Source: Streptomyces orinoci (GTDB lineage Bacteria > Actinomycetota > Actinomycetes > Streptomycetales > Streptomycetaceae). From it: a DNA stretch of 64,000 nucleotides. A program made the position numbers and the translations under genes. The notes beneath the pieces are model-generated. The model was not told where the DNA came from and ran no database searches. It saw only the letters and a program-made list of their open reading frames with translations. How positions within the stretch are numbered: position 1 is the first letter of the stretch; every line of letters starts with the position of its first letter. The stretch is from assembly GCF_003121295.1 (NCBI RefSeq), contig NZ_PHNC01000038.1, positions 1-64,000 of the forward strand, given 5' to 3'. Positions 49,976 through 59,006 of the stretch are shown here, in pieces.

Positions 49976-50497
49976 TTAAACGGGAACCGAGGTGATCCAC
50001 TCATTGGGGAAACCCGTACCACATGGGTACTGGATGAGCAGGGCACCGTTGCTGCCGCTGTTTCCCGCGATGTTCATGCACAGGCCGCTGCTCTTGCTCT
50101 TGAACTCGTAGTATCCGCTGCCGATCTCCTTTGCGGACCACCACTCGTTGCCGGCCGAACTGCAAGGCCACTGAATGATGTGGGCGTATTTCTTCTTGCT
50201 GTTCCCGGACACGTTCAGGCACATGCCGCTGTGCACGTTCTTGAACTGGAAGTAGTCACCCTTCTGCGTCCGCGTCCACAGCTCGTTGTTCTGCCGCACG
50301 CATGCCCACTGGTCAACCTTCGCGCCCGCGCCGGTCGCCCAGCCGTGGTCCTCCAGGCATTTGTGGGAGCTGTACACCTCCATGAAAAACCGGGTTGGTG
50401 CCGCGCTCGCCGGGGCAACAGAGCTGATTCCTGCGATACCGAGCGCTACGAGAGAGGCTGTTGCCGCCGCGCAGACCTTTCGCAAAGGTGACGCCAT
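49976..50497 (-). CDS. Secreted ricin-type beta-trefoil lectin protein
   Basis: A 173-residue secreted protein: signal peptide MASPLRKVCAAATASLVALG...ASA|APT, then a beta-trefoil with three similar repeats: CLEDHG...VDQWACVRQNNELW, MCLNVSGN...IIQWPCSSAGNEWW and LCMNIAGN...LIQYPCGTGFPNEW. The Q-x-W/Q-x-Y and paired Cys are typical of RICIN domains. It has no attached enzyme, so it may bind surface or environmental glycans. It differs clearly from the other lectin-like protein at 20639-21103. Confidence 0.87.
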   Translation of the reverse strand: MASPLRKVCAAATASLVALGIAGISSVAPASAAPTRFFMEVYSSHKCLEDHGWATGAGAKVDQWACVRQNNELWTRTQKGDYFQFKNVHSGMCLNVSGNSKKKYAHIIQWPCSSAGNEWWSAKEIGSGYYEFKSKSSGLCMNIAGNSGSNGALLIQYPCGTGFPNEWITSVPV

Positions 50498-50680
50498 GGC
50501 TTCTCCTGATTCTGGTGACGGGCAGGTTGGCTGTGCTACGGCTGGAGCGATCCGTGTGCCAGTCACCATAGAAGCGCCGGGAGTTACTGTGGTCACGCCC
50601 GTGGTTGAGATCGAAGGTAAACCTCTGCAGTATGACTACTTCGGGATCAATCAGATGTGGTATCAAGGGCCCGCGCACCC

Positions 50681-51223
50681 TCAGTGCCGGGCGTGGCGGA
50701 TTTTCAGGCGGCCGAAGCCCATGGCTCCGGAGATGCGGATCACCGGGCCGCCGGAGCCGGGGTGCCGGGCGGGCCGGTAGTGCAGGTCCTTCCACCCGGT
50801 GCGCAGTCCCCCGACATCGACCACCGCGTCCCGGGGCACCGTGATACTGGCTCTGCCCGTGCCGAGTTGCAGCTCTATGTCCACGACCGAGTCCTCGAAG
50901 ACCGCCCGGGAGAGATCCAGCCGCACCCTGCCGCAGGCGGAGGTGACCTTGAGGTTCCGGGGTACCTGCCAGGCGCCCCGCCGGGAGATCCGTCCGCTCG
51001 CGGCGGCGATGGTGGCCGTGGTTCCCACCCGCTCCGCCGGCAAGGAGGCCAGCGCCCGCCCCAGTTCGCTCTCCGTCTTGGCGGTGAGCGCCTGTTGCAG
51101 GCGCTCCTCCATCTCCTCGTGCGAGAGGCGCCCTTCGGTGTACGCCTGCTGGAGGCGCTCCACCGCCCTGTCACGGTCGTCATCGCCGACCAGCGGCGTC
51201 CGGTCTTCCGGCAGAGAACTCAC
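50681..51223 (-). CDS. DUF1707 SHOCT-like domain protein
   Basis: A 180-residue cytoplasmic protein. The DUF1707 domain is VGDDDRDRAVERLQQAYTEG then RLSHEEMEERLQQALTAKTESEL. It is followed by a LiaF-like beta domain (LKVTSACGRVRLDLSRAVFED, IELQLGTGRASITVPRD...). Such proteins are common in actinomycetes and thought to act in envelope processes, but the role is unproven. No membrane segment. Confidence 0.9.
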   Translation of the reverse strand: MSSLPEDRTPLVGDDDRDRAVERLQQAYTEGRLSHEEMEERLQQALTAKTESELGRALASLPAERVGTTATIAAASGRISRRGAWQVPRNLKVTSACGRVRLDLSRAVFEDSVVDIELQLGTGRASITVPRDAVVDVGGLRTGWKDLHYRPARHPGSGGPVIRISGAMGFGRLKIRHARH

Positions 51224-51344
51224 CGTCTCACTCTAAGCGTTTGCCGAGGACCCGGCGCCCCCAAGTCCCCGTTGATGCGCGCAGATTGCCGGTTCGGATA
51301 GGGAGCGCCCCACCTGTGCCGGGTGTCAGCGGTAACCTGCTCGC

Positions 51345-51446
51345 ATGCCCGGATGGGTTCTGGCGGTTGTCGTTCCGGTCGGCGTGCTGGCCGTTGTCGC
51401 CTTCGCCTATGCGCTGTGGTCGATGCTGGGCAGCAACCGGCCGTAG
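51345..51446 (+). CDS. 33-residue single-pass membrane peptide
   Basis: The frame MPGWVLAVVVPVGVLAVVAF... ends AYALWSMLGSNRP at TAG 51444-51446. It is one hydrophobic helix with a short polar tail. It has plausible codon use and lies alone between two minus-strand genes. I have seen similar short proteins in Streptomyces, but no function is known. A weak ribosome site and small size keep confidence moderate. Confidence 0.45.
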   Translation: MPGWVLAVVVPVGVLAVVAFAYALWSMLGSNRP

Positions 51447-51457
51447 CGCCGCGGTGG

Positions 51458-52093
51458 TCAGAAGGACCGCGGTCCGGCGTCGGTGGCCCGTACCGGCTCG
51501 GAGTAGCCGGTCGGCTGCTTTCCCTTCATAACGACCTCGCAGGCGTACTTGGACTTCACATCCAGGGGCACCAGCACGGCCTTGGGAATGTTGTTGCACA
51601 GGGCGTAGTCGATGCTGTCGCGGTAGTTGCCGTAGAGCAGGCGGGCGACGCCGTCGCGGGTGAGGATCCCCTGCTTCGGGGTGGCCGTGAAGTCCACATA
51701 GTTGTTGGAGAAGGCGGCCTTGTCACCGATCCTCACCGACCACTCGACCTCCAGACCCTCATAGGTGGTCTTGCAGGTCACCACCGTTCCGCTCTTGGAG
51801 CTCACGTCCGCGGGGCAGTTGGCCGTGATCTTGCCCGGCGCCTTGGCCATGTCCAGGGTCTTGCGGCGCAGTTCATAGGCGAGGTTCTCACTGAACGAGG
51901 CATCGGCCGCCGGGGACGGCTGCGCCTTGTCCTCGTCCGGCATGGCCGGCGGCTTCTCCAGCCTTTGCGGCAGCACGGGGCCGTCCGGCTTGGGCGTGGC
52001 GCTGCCTTCGCTCCCGCCGGAGTCGCTTCCGCACCCGGTGGCCAGCAGGGCAAGTGAACCCGCTATGAGCAGTGGCATGATTTTCGATCTCAC
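51458..52093 (-). CDS. Lipoprotein, DUF4333-like
   Basis: A 211-residue lipoprotein: signal peptide with lipobox LLATG|C (Cys21), then a Ser/Pro/Asp-rich linker, then a domain (AYELRRKTLDMAKAPGKITANCPADVSSKSG, TVVTCKTTYEGLEVEWSVRIGD) typical of DUF4333, and a second part with CNNIPKAVLVPLDVKSKYACEVV. It would sit on the outer face of the membrane. Function unknown. Confidence 0.82.
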   Translation of the reverse strand: MRSKIMPLLIAGSLALLATGCGSDSGGSEGSATPKPDGPVLPQRLEKPPAMPDEDKAQPSPAADASFSENLAYELRRKTLDMAKAPGKITANCPADVSSKSGTVVTCKTTYEGLEVEWSVRIGDKAAFSNNYVDFTATPKQGILTRDGVARLLYGNYRDSIDYALCNNIPKAVLVPLDVKSKYACEVVMKGKQPTGYSEPVRATDAGPRSF

Positions 52094-52124
52094 GGCCCTC
52101 AGCCTACCCGCAGGGATACGCAGC

Positions 52125-53288
52125 TCAGAGGTGGTGGAAGGCCGGCGCCGGGTGCATCAGGAAGCCATGGTGGGAGATGTTCCAGGCGTAGGCCCCGGCC
52201 ATGGCGAAGGCCACCCGGTCCCCGGCCCGTAGCGAGGCCACCGGTACCCGGCGGGCCAGGGTGTCACGTGGGGTGCACAGCTGGCCGGTGAGGGTGACCG
52301 GTTCGGCCATGGCGGCCGGACGTACCCAGGGGTGCGGCCAGTTGTCCACCGGCAGGACGGTGAATGGCTGGTCGTGGCCGCGAGCGGCGGGGGTGCGCAG
52401 ATGGTGGGTGCCGCCGCGGAGGACGGCGAATGCCTCGCCGTGGCTGTGCTTGACGTCCAGCACCTCGGTGACATACCAGCCGCAGTAGGCGGTCAGCGAG
52501 CGGCCGGGTTCCAGGCGGAGGGTGAAGGAGGGGTGGGCGCGGGCGAGTTGGGCCAGGCCCTTGCCATAGGCGGGCCAGTCGAAGCGGGTGTGCGGGTCGG
52601 AGTAGTCCACGGCCATGCCGCCGCCCAGGTTGACCTCGGTGAGGTGCAGGGCGTGGCGGGCGGCGAACTGTCCGGTCCAGTGGAGGACTTGGGCCGAGAC
52701 GGCCAGCTGGGCCGGGGCGTCCAGGCCGCTGGCCAGGTGGGCGTGAATGCCGCGCAGCCGCAGGGGTCCGCCGCGCAGCAGGGGCAGACAGGCCGTGGCG
52801 GCATCGGGGTCCAGGCCGAAGGGGGTGGGGCGGCCGCCCATGGTGAGGGCGGCGTCGCCGGTGCCGGGTACGGGCAGGTTGACCCGGAGCAGGATGTCGA
52901 GGGGGGTGGTGGCCAGTTGGGACAGTAGGTGCAGTTCGGTACGGCTCTCCACATGGAAGCGGGCCACTGCCGGGCGGAGGGCCGACCGCAGTTCCTCCTC
53001 GGTCTTGCCTGGGCCGCCGAAGGCCAGCGGGAGGGCGGGGACGGTGGCGCGGGCATGGGCCAGTTCGCCGCCGGAGGAGACCTCCAGGCCGGTGAGGTGG
53101 GGGGCGAGAGCACGCAAGAGTTGCGGGTCCGGGTTGGCCTTGGCGGCGTAGTAGAGCTCGACGGGGGCGGGGAGGGCGGATCGTATGGCGCGTAGGTGCT
53201 CGTCCAGGGCGGCCAGGTCGTAGAGGTAGGCCGGGAGTTGGGTGGCGGGCAGGGCGGCGGCGGTGGCCGCGGCGCGCGGGGTCAGCAC
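52125..53288 (-). CDS. Type III PLP decarboxylase (PvsE/SbnH-like)
   Basis: A 387-residue PLP enzyme of the DAP/ornithine decarboxylase fold. The PLP Lys50 is in YYAAKANPDP, the glycine loop is NLGGGMAVDY, the phosphate site EPGRSLTAYCGWYV, and the C-terminal Cys/Asp pair CTPRD. In NIS siderophore clusters such enzymes decarboxylate an amino acid unit already joined to citrate. It starts at GTG 53288, overlapping the stop of the upstream synthetase, and is the last gene of the siderophore operon. Confidence 0.9.
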   Translation of the reverse strand: MLTPRAAATAAALPATQLPAYLYDLAALDEHLRAIRSALPAPVELYYAAKANPDPQLLRALAPHLTGLEVSSGGELAHARATVPALPLAFGGPGKTEEELRSALRPAVARFHVESRTELHLLSQLATTPLDILLRVNLPVPGTGDAALTMGGRPTPFGLDPDAATACLPLLRGGPLRLRGIHAHLASGLDAPAQLAVSAQVLHWTGQFAARHALHLTEVNLGGGMAVDYSDPHTRFDWPAYGKGLAQLARAHPSFTLRLEPGRSLTAYCGWYVTEVLDVKHSHGEAFAVLRGGTHHLRTPAARGHDQPFTVLPVDNWPHPWVRPAAMAEPVTLTGQLCTPRDTLARRVPVASLRAGDRVAFAMAGAYAWNISHHGFLMHPAPAFHHL

Positions 53289-54970
53289 GGGGCGGTGCTC
53301 CAGTGGGGTGCGGCGAGGACGGACAGCAGTTCCGAGGCCAGTGGTGAGGGGATACGGACATAGTCCGCGTCCCGGTCGGCCTTGCGGGCCCAGCGGGTGA
53401 GCAGATTGGCCTTGGCGGGCAGCGGCACCCCGGCGATCAGGGCGCGCAGCTGTGGCGGGTCGCCATGGGCCGCCGCCCGCTGGGCGAGTACGGCGCGTAC
53501 CGCCGCCCATAGCCGGGGTTCCAGCGTGGGGTGCCGGTCGGCGAGGGCGGCCAGCATCTCGGCGAGGTGGTTGACGATCAGGCAGTAGACCACCCGGTCC
53601 CAGCCGCGGGACGGTTGGTAGACCAGGGCGCGGGCCACGGCTTCCGGGAGCGCGGCCAGGGCGGCGGCATGGTGGCCGGGCAGCAGCTTGGTGCCCTCCA
53701 GGTCGCGGAAGAGCACCTGCCGGGGCAGGCCCCGGCCGTCCAGGCCCAGTACGACGTTCTGCAGATGGGGCTCCAGGACCACGCCATGGTCGAAGTAGGC
53801 GGCCAGCACGGGGGGTACCAGCAGCCGGAGGTAGCGCTGCCACCAGGCGAGTGCCGTCTGGGGGCGGGCGGTGGCGGGCAGCCGGCCCAGCTGGGCTTCG
53901 CTGAGCGGGTATTCGTCGGCCACGGCGGCGGCCAGCAGCGGGGTCAGGCCGGGGGTGAGGTGGCCGGCCAGGCCATCGCGGACGATCACCCCGAAGCCCT
54001 CGGCGAGTTCGCGGGAGCCCAGGTCCAGGGTGCGGTAGCCCGGTTCGCGCAGCAGGGCGGTGCCGGGGAAGCGGGTGGCCAGGTCGGCGGCCACCGGTTC
54101 CAGCAGCCGGGTCAGGGCCACCGCTCCGGCCAGTTCGTATTCGGCGTTCTTGCGCAGGCAGTTGGTGATGCGGACATTGAGGCTGAACTTGAGGAAGTCG
54201 CGGCCGTCATAGAGGGTGCGCACCGAGGCGGTCGGGGCGAACTCGCCGCCGCGCGGGCCGAGGTCGAGCACCTCGCCGCCGCGCAGGGCGGCGCGCAGCG
54301 CCGGGTGCCCGGCCAGCATGGCGTACTGCCAGGGGTGGACGGGCAGCGGCAGATAGCCGTCGGGGGCCGGGCCCTGGCGGTCCAGGGGCGCCGTCGTTCC
54401 GGCCTGGCGTACTCGTTCCCGGCGTACCGCCAGGTGGTGCAGGCGGAAGCGGGCGCGGGCCTCGGGCGCGTAGCGCTGCCAGTCGGCCGGGTCGCCGCCG
54501 CGGGCCTTGGGGGTGGGGTGGAAGCGGTGGCCGAGCAGCAGGGACTGTTCGGAGTCCAGATAGGGGTCGCCGGAGGGCCGTTGGGGGTCGTGGGCGGCCA
54601 GGGCGGCGCTGACCCCGGCGTGGCTGGCGGCGACCTGGTCCAGGAACTCCTCATTGCATACCCCGGTGCGCAGTTCCAGTTCGCGGTGGATCCGCTCGGC
54701 CAGCGCGGGCCAGGGCAGTTCCGCCCAACTGCCGTCGCCGGACTGGGCAGTGACCGGGCCGGTGAAGCGGTGGGAGCCGATCAGGCAGACCCGGCGCAGG
54801 GCGATGCTCAGCAGGACGCCGCTGCGCGGCAGCCGCAGCAGCAGCCGCCCGCCGGTGACGGCGGTCTGGTGCTCGGGGCCGGAGACCTCGCGCAGCAGGC
54901 AGTTGAGCAGGGTGTGGGCCACCGCCTGGTCGGCGGAGAGGACGGCACCGGTGAGGGACGGGGGGATCAT
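53282..54970 (-). CDS. NIS siderophore synthetase (IucA/IucC family)
   Basis: A 562-residue ATP-dependent ligase that joins citrate-type carboxylates to amines or alcohols. Family landmarks: LPLPVHPWQYAML (HPWQ), FLKFSLNVRITNCLRKNAEYE, VLEPHLQNVVLGLD (the EPHLQN ATP/metal motif) and FRDLEGTKLLPG. ATG at 54970 overlaps the previous gene's stop (ATGA). It is the second of two synthetases in the operon. Confidence 0.94.
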   Translation of the reverse strand: MIPPSLTGAVLSADQAVAHTLLNCLLREVSGPEHQTAVTGGRLLLRLPRSGVLLSIALRRVCLIGSHRFTGPVTAQSGDGSWAELPWPALAERIHRELELRTGVCNEEFLDQVAASHAGVSAALAAHDPQRPSGDPYLDSEQSLLLGHRFHPTPKARGGDPADWQRYAPEARARFRLHHLAVRRERVRQAGTTAPLDRQGPAPDGYLPLPVHPWQYAMLAGHPALRAALRGGEVLDLGPRGGEFAPTASVRTLYDGRDFLKFSLNVRITNCLRKNAEYELAGAVALTRLLEPVAADLATRFPGTALLREPGYRTLDLGSRELAEGFGVIVRDGLAGHLTPGLTPLLAAAVADEYPLSEAQLGRLPATARPQTALAWWQRYLRLLVPPVLAAYFDHGVVLEPHLQNVVLGLDGRGLPRQVLFRDLEGTKLLPGHHAAALAALPEAVARALVYQPSRGWDRVVYCLIVNHLAEMLAALADRHPTLEPRLWAAVRAVLAQRAAAHGDPPQLRALIAGVPLPAKANLLTRWARKADRDADYVRIPSPLASELLSVLAAPHWSTAPC

Positions 54971-56718
54971 CGCGGCGGCTCCAGCGAGAGCGGGTGGCGG
55001 AGGTAATTCGGGCCGTCCACATAGTGTTTGTTGATGTCGGCGGCGCCGGAGCGTTCCTTGCTGAGCAGCGTGCCCGCGGTGATCATCGCCTTGACCGGCA
55101 GCCGGTCGGCGTCCAGCACCCGGGTGCGCAGTACGGCGGCGGCGTCGGGCGGGATCCGGCTCAGTGCCCGCTCCAGGCGTTGGCGGATCCGGCGCAGGGC
55201 CACCGCCAGGGGTATCCGGCCCAGCCGGTCCAGTTCGAAGGCGAGCGCTCCGGCGCACAGATGCAGGGTGATGGTGGTGAACACATCGGCGACCGGGCCG
55301 TCGTCCGCCACCGTGATCCGCCGGTCGCCGAAGGCAAGCAGGGGGGCGGCCCGGTCGCCCAGCCGGGAGAGCAGCCGGGTGGAGTTGATGCGGGGGCCGT
55401 CGTTGTCCTTGAGCAGCAGCCGCAGCCGGGTGCGGCCGGCCGGGTCGCGGTCCAGCACCAGGGAGGTGTTCTGCTGGTGGGCTTCCAGGGCGATGCCATA
55501 GCCGAAGAGGGTGGTGTGCCAGTCCAGCAGCAGGGTCAGGGCGGCGTCCAGCAGGGCGGGCAGGCTGCCGTGGTAGTGGCGCCCGGCCAGGGCGTCGGCC
55601 ACCAGTCCGCCGTCGGGGGTACGGGCCAGCAGGGCGGCGACCGGCACCACTTGGGCCCGCTCCAGTCCGCCGGGCAGCCGCCGGACCAGGGCCGCCAGCA
55701 GTTCATGGCCGGCGCCCAGGTGGGTGCCTTCATCGGCGAGCAGCACGGTGGAGGCGAACCTCGGTTCCCGGCCGAGGACCGTTTCCAGCAGGCGCTGGGC
55801 GAGGGCGCCGTCGTCCAGGGTGCCGGGTTTGATGGTGCGCCGGTTGCGCAGGCCCAAGGTGGCGGTGGCCAGCGGGAGTTTGAGGTGGGTGGCGGGGTCG
55901 CCGGCCAGGGCGACGGTGCGCATGGAGAGGGTGGGCAGGGCCGTCAGCCAGGGGCGGGGGGCGAGCCGGGCGGTGTCCGCCAGGCCGGTTTCGTTCAGGG
56001 CCCGGGTCAGCGGCTCGCCGGCGGTCAGCGGGTGGACGGGCAGGGCCAGCTGCCGGTGCCGGTCGCCGGGCAGGCCCAGCCGGGCCGGGGTGGGCCACCA
56101 GGGCGGCAGCGGGCCGGGGCCGCGGTGCACGGCCGGGCGGGGCAGCAGCAGCCAGCGCAGTGCGAAGCCGCGGTGGAACTCGGGGGCGTAGGGGCGGAGT
56201 TCGGGTTCGGTGAGGCCATTGCGGGCGTGGCCGGTGGGGTAGACGGGGTGGTCACGGAAGGCGGCCAGGGCGTCATAGGCGAGGGCGCCGCGCGGGCCGG
56301 TCCAGTCGGCTGCGGCCGGGCCATAGGCGAGGGCCAGCCGCTCGGTGACCTCGCGCCGGGCGCCCCGGTGCACTCGGCGCACCGCCAGTTCCGCCGCGCA
56401 CTCGGCGGCGAAGTCCTCGAAGCCGGGCCGGTCCTGGGCGGCTACCACCGGGCGCAGCCGTTCCAGTACCGGGCGCAGCCCGGTGACGGCGGTGCCGTCG
56501 TCGGTGGCCAGCAGCGGCCGGCGGACGCGTACTTCGCACTGGAAGCCGTCCGGCTCCACCGGCAGCCGGGCGCCGCCGGGGACGGCCAGCCGCAGCCAGT
56601 CGCCGTCCGGGTGGTGTTCGGTGCGGGCGGTGCGCCGTAGCCGGTAGGCGTCCTCGCGCAACAGGGCGTCCAGGACGCGGGTGAGCAGTTCCCGCTCCAC
56701 CGGGTCGGGCGCGGTCAT
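54967..56718 (-). CDS. NIS siderophore synthetase (IucA/IucC family)
   Basis: A 583-residue paralogue with LALPVHPLTAGEPL in place of HPWQ, LKLPLATATLGLRNRRTIKPG, IALEAHQQNTSLVLD (EAHQQN) and LLLKDNDGPRI. The differences from the other synthetase suggest a different substrate end of the citrate. It overlaps both neighbours by 4 bp, so the four siderophore genes form one translationally coupled operon. Confidence 0.94.
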   Translation of the reverse strand: MTAPDPVERELLTRVLDALLREDAYRLRRTARTEHHPDGDWLRLAVPGGARLPVEPDGFQCEVRVRRPLLATDDGTAVTGLRPVLERLRPVVAAQDRPGFEDFAAECAAELAVRRVHRGARREVTERLALAYGPAAADWTGPRGALAYDALAAFRDHPVYPTGHARNGLTEPELRPYAPEFHRGFALRWLLLPRPAVHRGPGPLPPWWPTPARLGLPGDRHRQLALPVHPLTAGEPLTRALNETGLADTARLAPRPWLTALPTLSMRTVALAGDPATHLKLPLATATLGLRNRRTIKPGTLDDGALAQRLLETVLGREPRFASTVLLADEGTHLGAGHELLAALVRRLPGGLERAQVVPVAALLARTPDGGLVADALAGRHYHGSLPALLDAALTLLLDWHTTLFGYGIALEAHQQNTSLVLDRDPAGRTRLRLLLKDNDGPRINSTRLLSRLGDRAAPLLAFGDRRITVADDGPVADVFTTITLHLCAGALAFELDRLGRIPLAVALRRIRQRLERALSRIPPDAAAVLRTRVLDADRLPVKAMITAGTLLSKERSGAADINKHYVDGPNYLRHPLSLEPPR

Positions 56719-57932
56719 CGGATCTCCCACCTGCGGGACGCCAGGAAGCCCTGGACGGCCCGGTCGATCCGGCCCTGGTCGGTGCCGGTGGCCCGGATCA
56801 CGCCCAGGTAGTCGCGGTTGGTGCGATAGAGCGGATGGCGCTCGCCGGTCTGGCGCAGCGGCCGGTAGACCAGGCGGACGCCATCGCTCCGGGTGTCGCT
56901 GGGGCCGGGCGCGGTGCGCAGGGTGCCGCCGCGCTCGGCGCACACATACTCGATACGTACCCGTCCCCCGGAGTGCGCACCGAGCCGGGCGGGCAGGGGC
57001 CGGCCGAGGTGGACGCCCAGGATGTGCTCGAACAGCGGCAGCCGCAGGGCCTGGGCGAGCGCCAGGTCGCAATGGTCGCCGATGGCCCGGTAGTTGACCT
57101 CGATCAGCCGGGCCCGTCCCCGGTGCACGGTGTACTCGGTGTGGCAGGCGCCGAAGCCCACGCCCAGGGCGCGCAGTTGCGCCAGCACCTGGGCGGCGTA
57201 CGGCTGTTGGGGCTGGGGCAGCAGGTCCAGGCGGCGTTCGGTGAAGTACGGCGGCGGGGAGAGATGGGTGCGGAAGGAGCCCAGGGTGTGCAGGGTACGG
57301 CCGTCGCCCAGGGTCTCCAGGGTGAACAGCGGCCCGTCCAGATACTCCTCGGCGATCAGCGCCTCTCCCGGGCGGCGTTCCCGGATGGCGGCGCACCGCT
57401 CGGCGAAGCGGGCGGGCTCCTCCACCAGCACCACATCCTCGCTGGCCACGCCCTCGCGTGGTTTGACCACACAGGGGAAGGGGACTTCCGCCAGGACCTC
57501 GTCCAGCAGGTCCTCGGGGTCGCGGTCCGGCGGGAGTTCGGCGAAGCGGACGGTGTCCTGTCCGGCCGTGGCCAGGGCGCGCCGCAGCTGGGCCTTGTTC
57601 TTGGTGTGCAGGGCGGAGCGCCAGTCCTTGCCGGGGAGCCGGAAGTAGGCGGCGGCCAGGGCGGTCTGGGTCTGGAGGTGGTCGCTGTTGGAGAACACCG
57701 CGTCGGGGGGCGGGCCCAGGGCCGAGATCCGTCCGATGACCTCGCGGAAGTCACGGACGTCACAGTGCAGGATCTCCAGTCCGGGCGGCGGGGCACCGCG
57801 GTATGCCCGGCGGTGTGCGGCGGGCCGGTCGGTGAGCAGGGTGACGGCCAGGCCGAGGCGGGCGGCGGCGGGCAGAAAGCCCTCGGTGACGGAGTCGGTG
57901 GGGTTGAGCGCGAGGAGATGAAGCCGTTGCAC
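56715..57932 (-). CDS. ATP-grasp ligase (PvsA-like)
   Basis: A 405-residue carboxylate-amine ligase: PFPCVVKPREGVASEDVVLV (ATP-binding Lys and Gly loop), IAEEYLDGPLFTLETL and RLIEVNYRAIGDHCDLAL (the E-x-N metal site). It begins the siderophore operon. In vibrioferrin synthesis the equivalent gene pvsA comes first and joins an amino acid to a carboxylate. GTG start at 57932 with AAAGG 7 bases upstream. The iron box lies 119 bp upstream. Confidence 0.88.
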   Translation of the reverse strand: MQRLHLLALNPTDSVTEGFLPAAARLGLAVTLLTDRPAAHRRAYRGAPPPGLEILHCDVRDFREVIGRISALGPPPDAVFSNSDHLQTQTALAAAYFRLPGKDWRSALHTKNKAQLRRALATAGQDTVRFAELPPDRDPEDLLDEVLAEVPFPCVVKPREGVASEDVVLVEEPARFAERCAAIRERRPGEALIAEEYLDGPLFTLETLGDGRTLHTLGSFRTHLSPPPYFTERRLDLLPQPQQPYAAQVLAQLRALGVGFGACHTEYTVHRGRARLIEVNYRAIGDHCDLALAQALRLPLFEHILGVHLGRPLPARLGAHSGGRVRIEYVCAERGGTLRTAPGPSDTRSDGVRLVYRPLRQTGERHPLYRTNRDYLGVIRATGTDQGRIDRAVQGFLASRRWEIR

Positions 57933-58050
57933 ATCATGCCTTTCGGGGCGCGGCGGTCAGTGGTCCCACTCTTGGGATCGCAGCACCGATGGCTATGGCG
58001 TGCAACGGCACGGGATTCTCTGCGGGCGCGGCCACAGGGAGGACCCTAGG

Positions 58051-58069
58051 TTAGGTCAGGCTTACCTTG
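58051..58069 (-). promoter_or_regulatory. Iron box (DmdR1/IdeR/DtxR operator)
   Basis: TTAGGTCAGGCTTACCTTG matches the 19-bp Streptomyces iron box TTAGGTTAGGCTNACCTAA at 15 or more positions. It lies upstream of the siderophore operon on the proper side. DmdR1 with Fe(II) would repress the operon when iron is plentiful. Confidence 0.88.
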
Positions 58070-58113
58070 TCAATTCTCCTTCTATGCTTTGTGGTTAATG
58101 CCCGGCTATGCCG

Positions 58114-58623
58114 TCAACCCGACAGCATGGCGGTCAACTCCCCCGAGCGAGCCAGGATTTCCAGCTCGTCCAGGGCCCGCTCGGCCCGGGAGGCGGCCAT
58201 GGGGTCCCGCTCGGCCAGCCCGCTGGCGGCGAACTCGTCCTCGTCCAGGCGCAGTACGGTCCCTCCGTCGGCCGACAGCCAGAGGTCCAGGTCCAGGTCC
58301 TCGGTGACCAGGCCCTCCGGTCCCACGGCCGGCAGCCGGGTGACATCGCAGTACCAGCCCTTGAGGGTGCCGGCCGCGTCCCGCACCTCCTTGACCGAGT
58401 ACCAGCGGTCGCGCCAGTAGTGCTCGGTCAGCACATCGCCCGGTTCGAACCGGACGACCCCGAAGTCGGTGGCGGTGGGCTTGGCCCAGGCGGCCCGCAG
58501 CACCAGATGCACCCCGTCGTCGGCGACCACGGTCGCCGGATAACACACCGCCGGGCGTTCCCCCTTCACCAGGCGCACGCTCACCTCGCGGCCGGGCCGC
58601 AGCCTTATCCCGGTCATGGACAT
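58114..58623 (-). CDS. DUF402 family protein
   Basis: A 169-residue protein. YWRDRWYSVKEVRDAAGTLKGWYCDVTRLP and DLDLDLWLSADGGTVLRLDEDEF are the DUF402 core, a fold of nucleoside-phosphate-binding or phosphatase proteins with conserved Asp/Glu metal sites. Many actinomycetes have several. The ATG at 58623 has GAGGGATCGG upstream. A four-copy decamer repeat lies 68-107 bp upstream of its start. Confidence 0.85.
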   Translation of the reverse strand: MSMTGIRLRPGREVSVRLVKGERPAVCYPATVVADDGVHLVLRAAWAKPTATDFGVVRFEPGDVLTEHYWRDRWYSVKEVRDAAGTLKGWYCDVTRLPAVGPEGLVTEDLDLDLWLSADGGTVLRLDEDEFAASGLAERDPMAASRAERALDELEILARSGELTAMLSG

Positions 58624-59006
58624 TTCCGATCCCTCCGCAGTCGTTGCACAACCGCGGAAGTGTGCCTTCCGGGCCGGGGCGGGGGCCATCGGTTTTCAGA
58701 GGTCTTCAGAGGTTTGCTGAGGTTTTCGGGGCGGCCGGGGCAGCCCGACCGCCCCACGGGAAGGGCGACTTGGCGGCCGCGTTCGTCAACGTGTGCTCCG
58801 GGCAACGCCCGCAAGCCTGACGGGACCCGGCAAGTGTGACCCGCGGGGCGGGAAGAAGCCGTACGCTGACCGGGCATCGCCGAACTTCACGGTGTGGGAA
58901 GGCGATGCGGGACCCCGGCGCGCGGCCGGGTGGGTGCTGCAGACATCCGTCCGGCCCGACGTCGCCGGGGTCGTCGAGTACCGCTGAATTCAAAGGTCGG
59001 ATCACT
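58624..59006. other. Divergent intergenic region, 383 bp, with decamer repeats
   Basis: Lies between the divergent DUF402 and GntR genes and should hold both promoters. The only clear structure is the 10-bp tandem repeat at 58691-58730. No further gene is visible; the open frame through 58836-59006 is the upstream extension of the GntR frame and lacks a ribosome site. Confidence 0.6.
58691..58730. repeat. Four tandem decamers upstream of DUF402 gene
   Basis: GGTTTTCAGA, GGTCTTCAGA, GGTTTGCTGA and GGTTTTCGGG are exactly 10 bp apart, i.e. about one helical turn. The first two differ by one base. Sites repeated on one face of the helix are typical of activators that bind in tandem. Confidence 0.8.
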
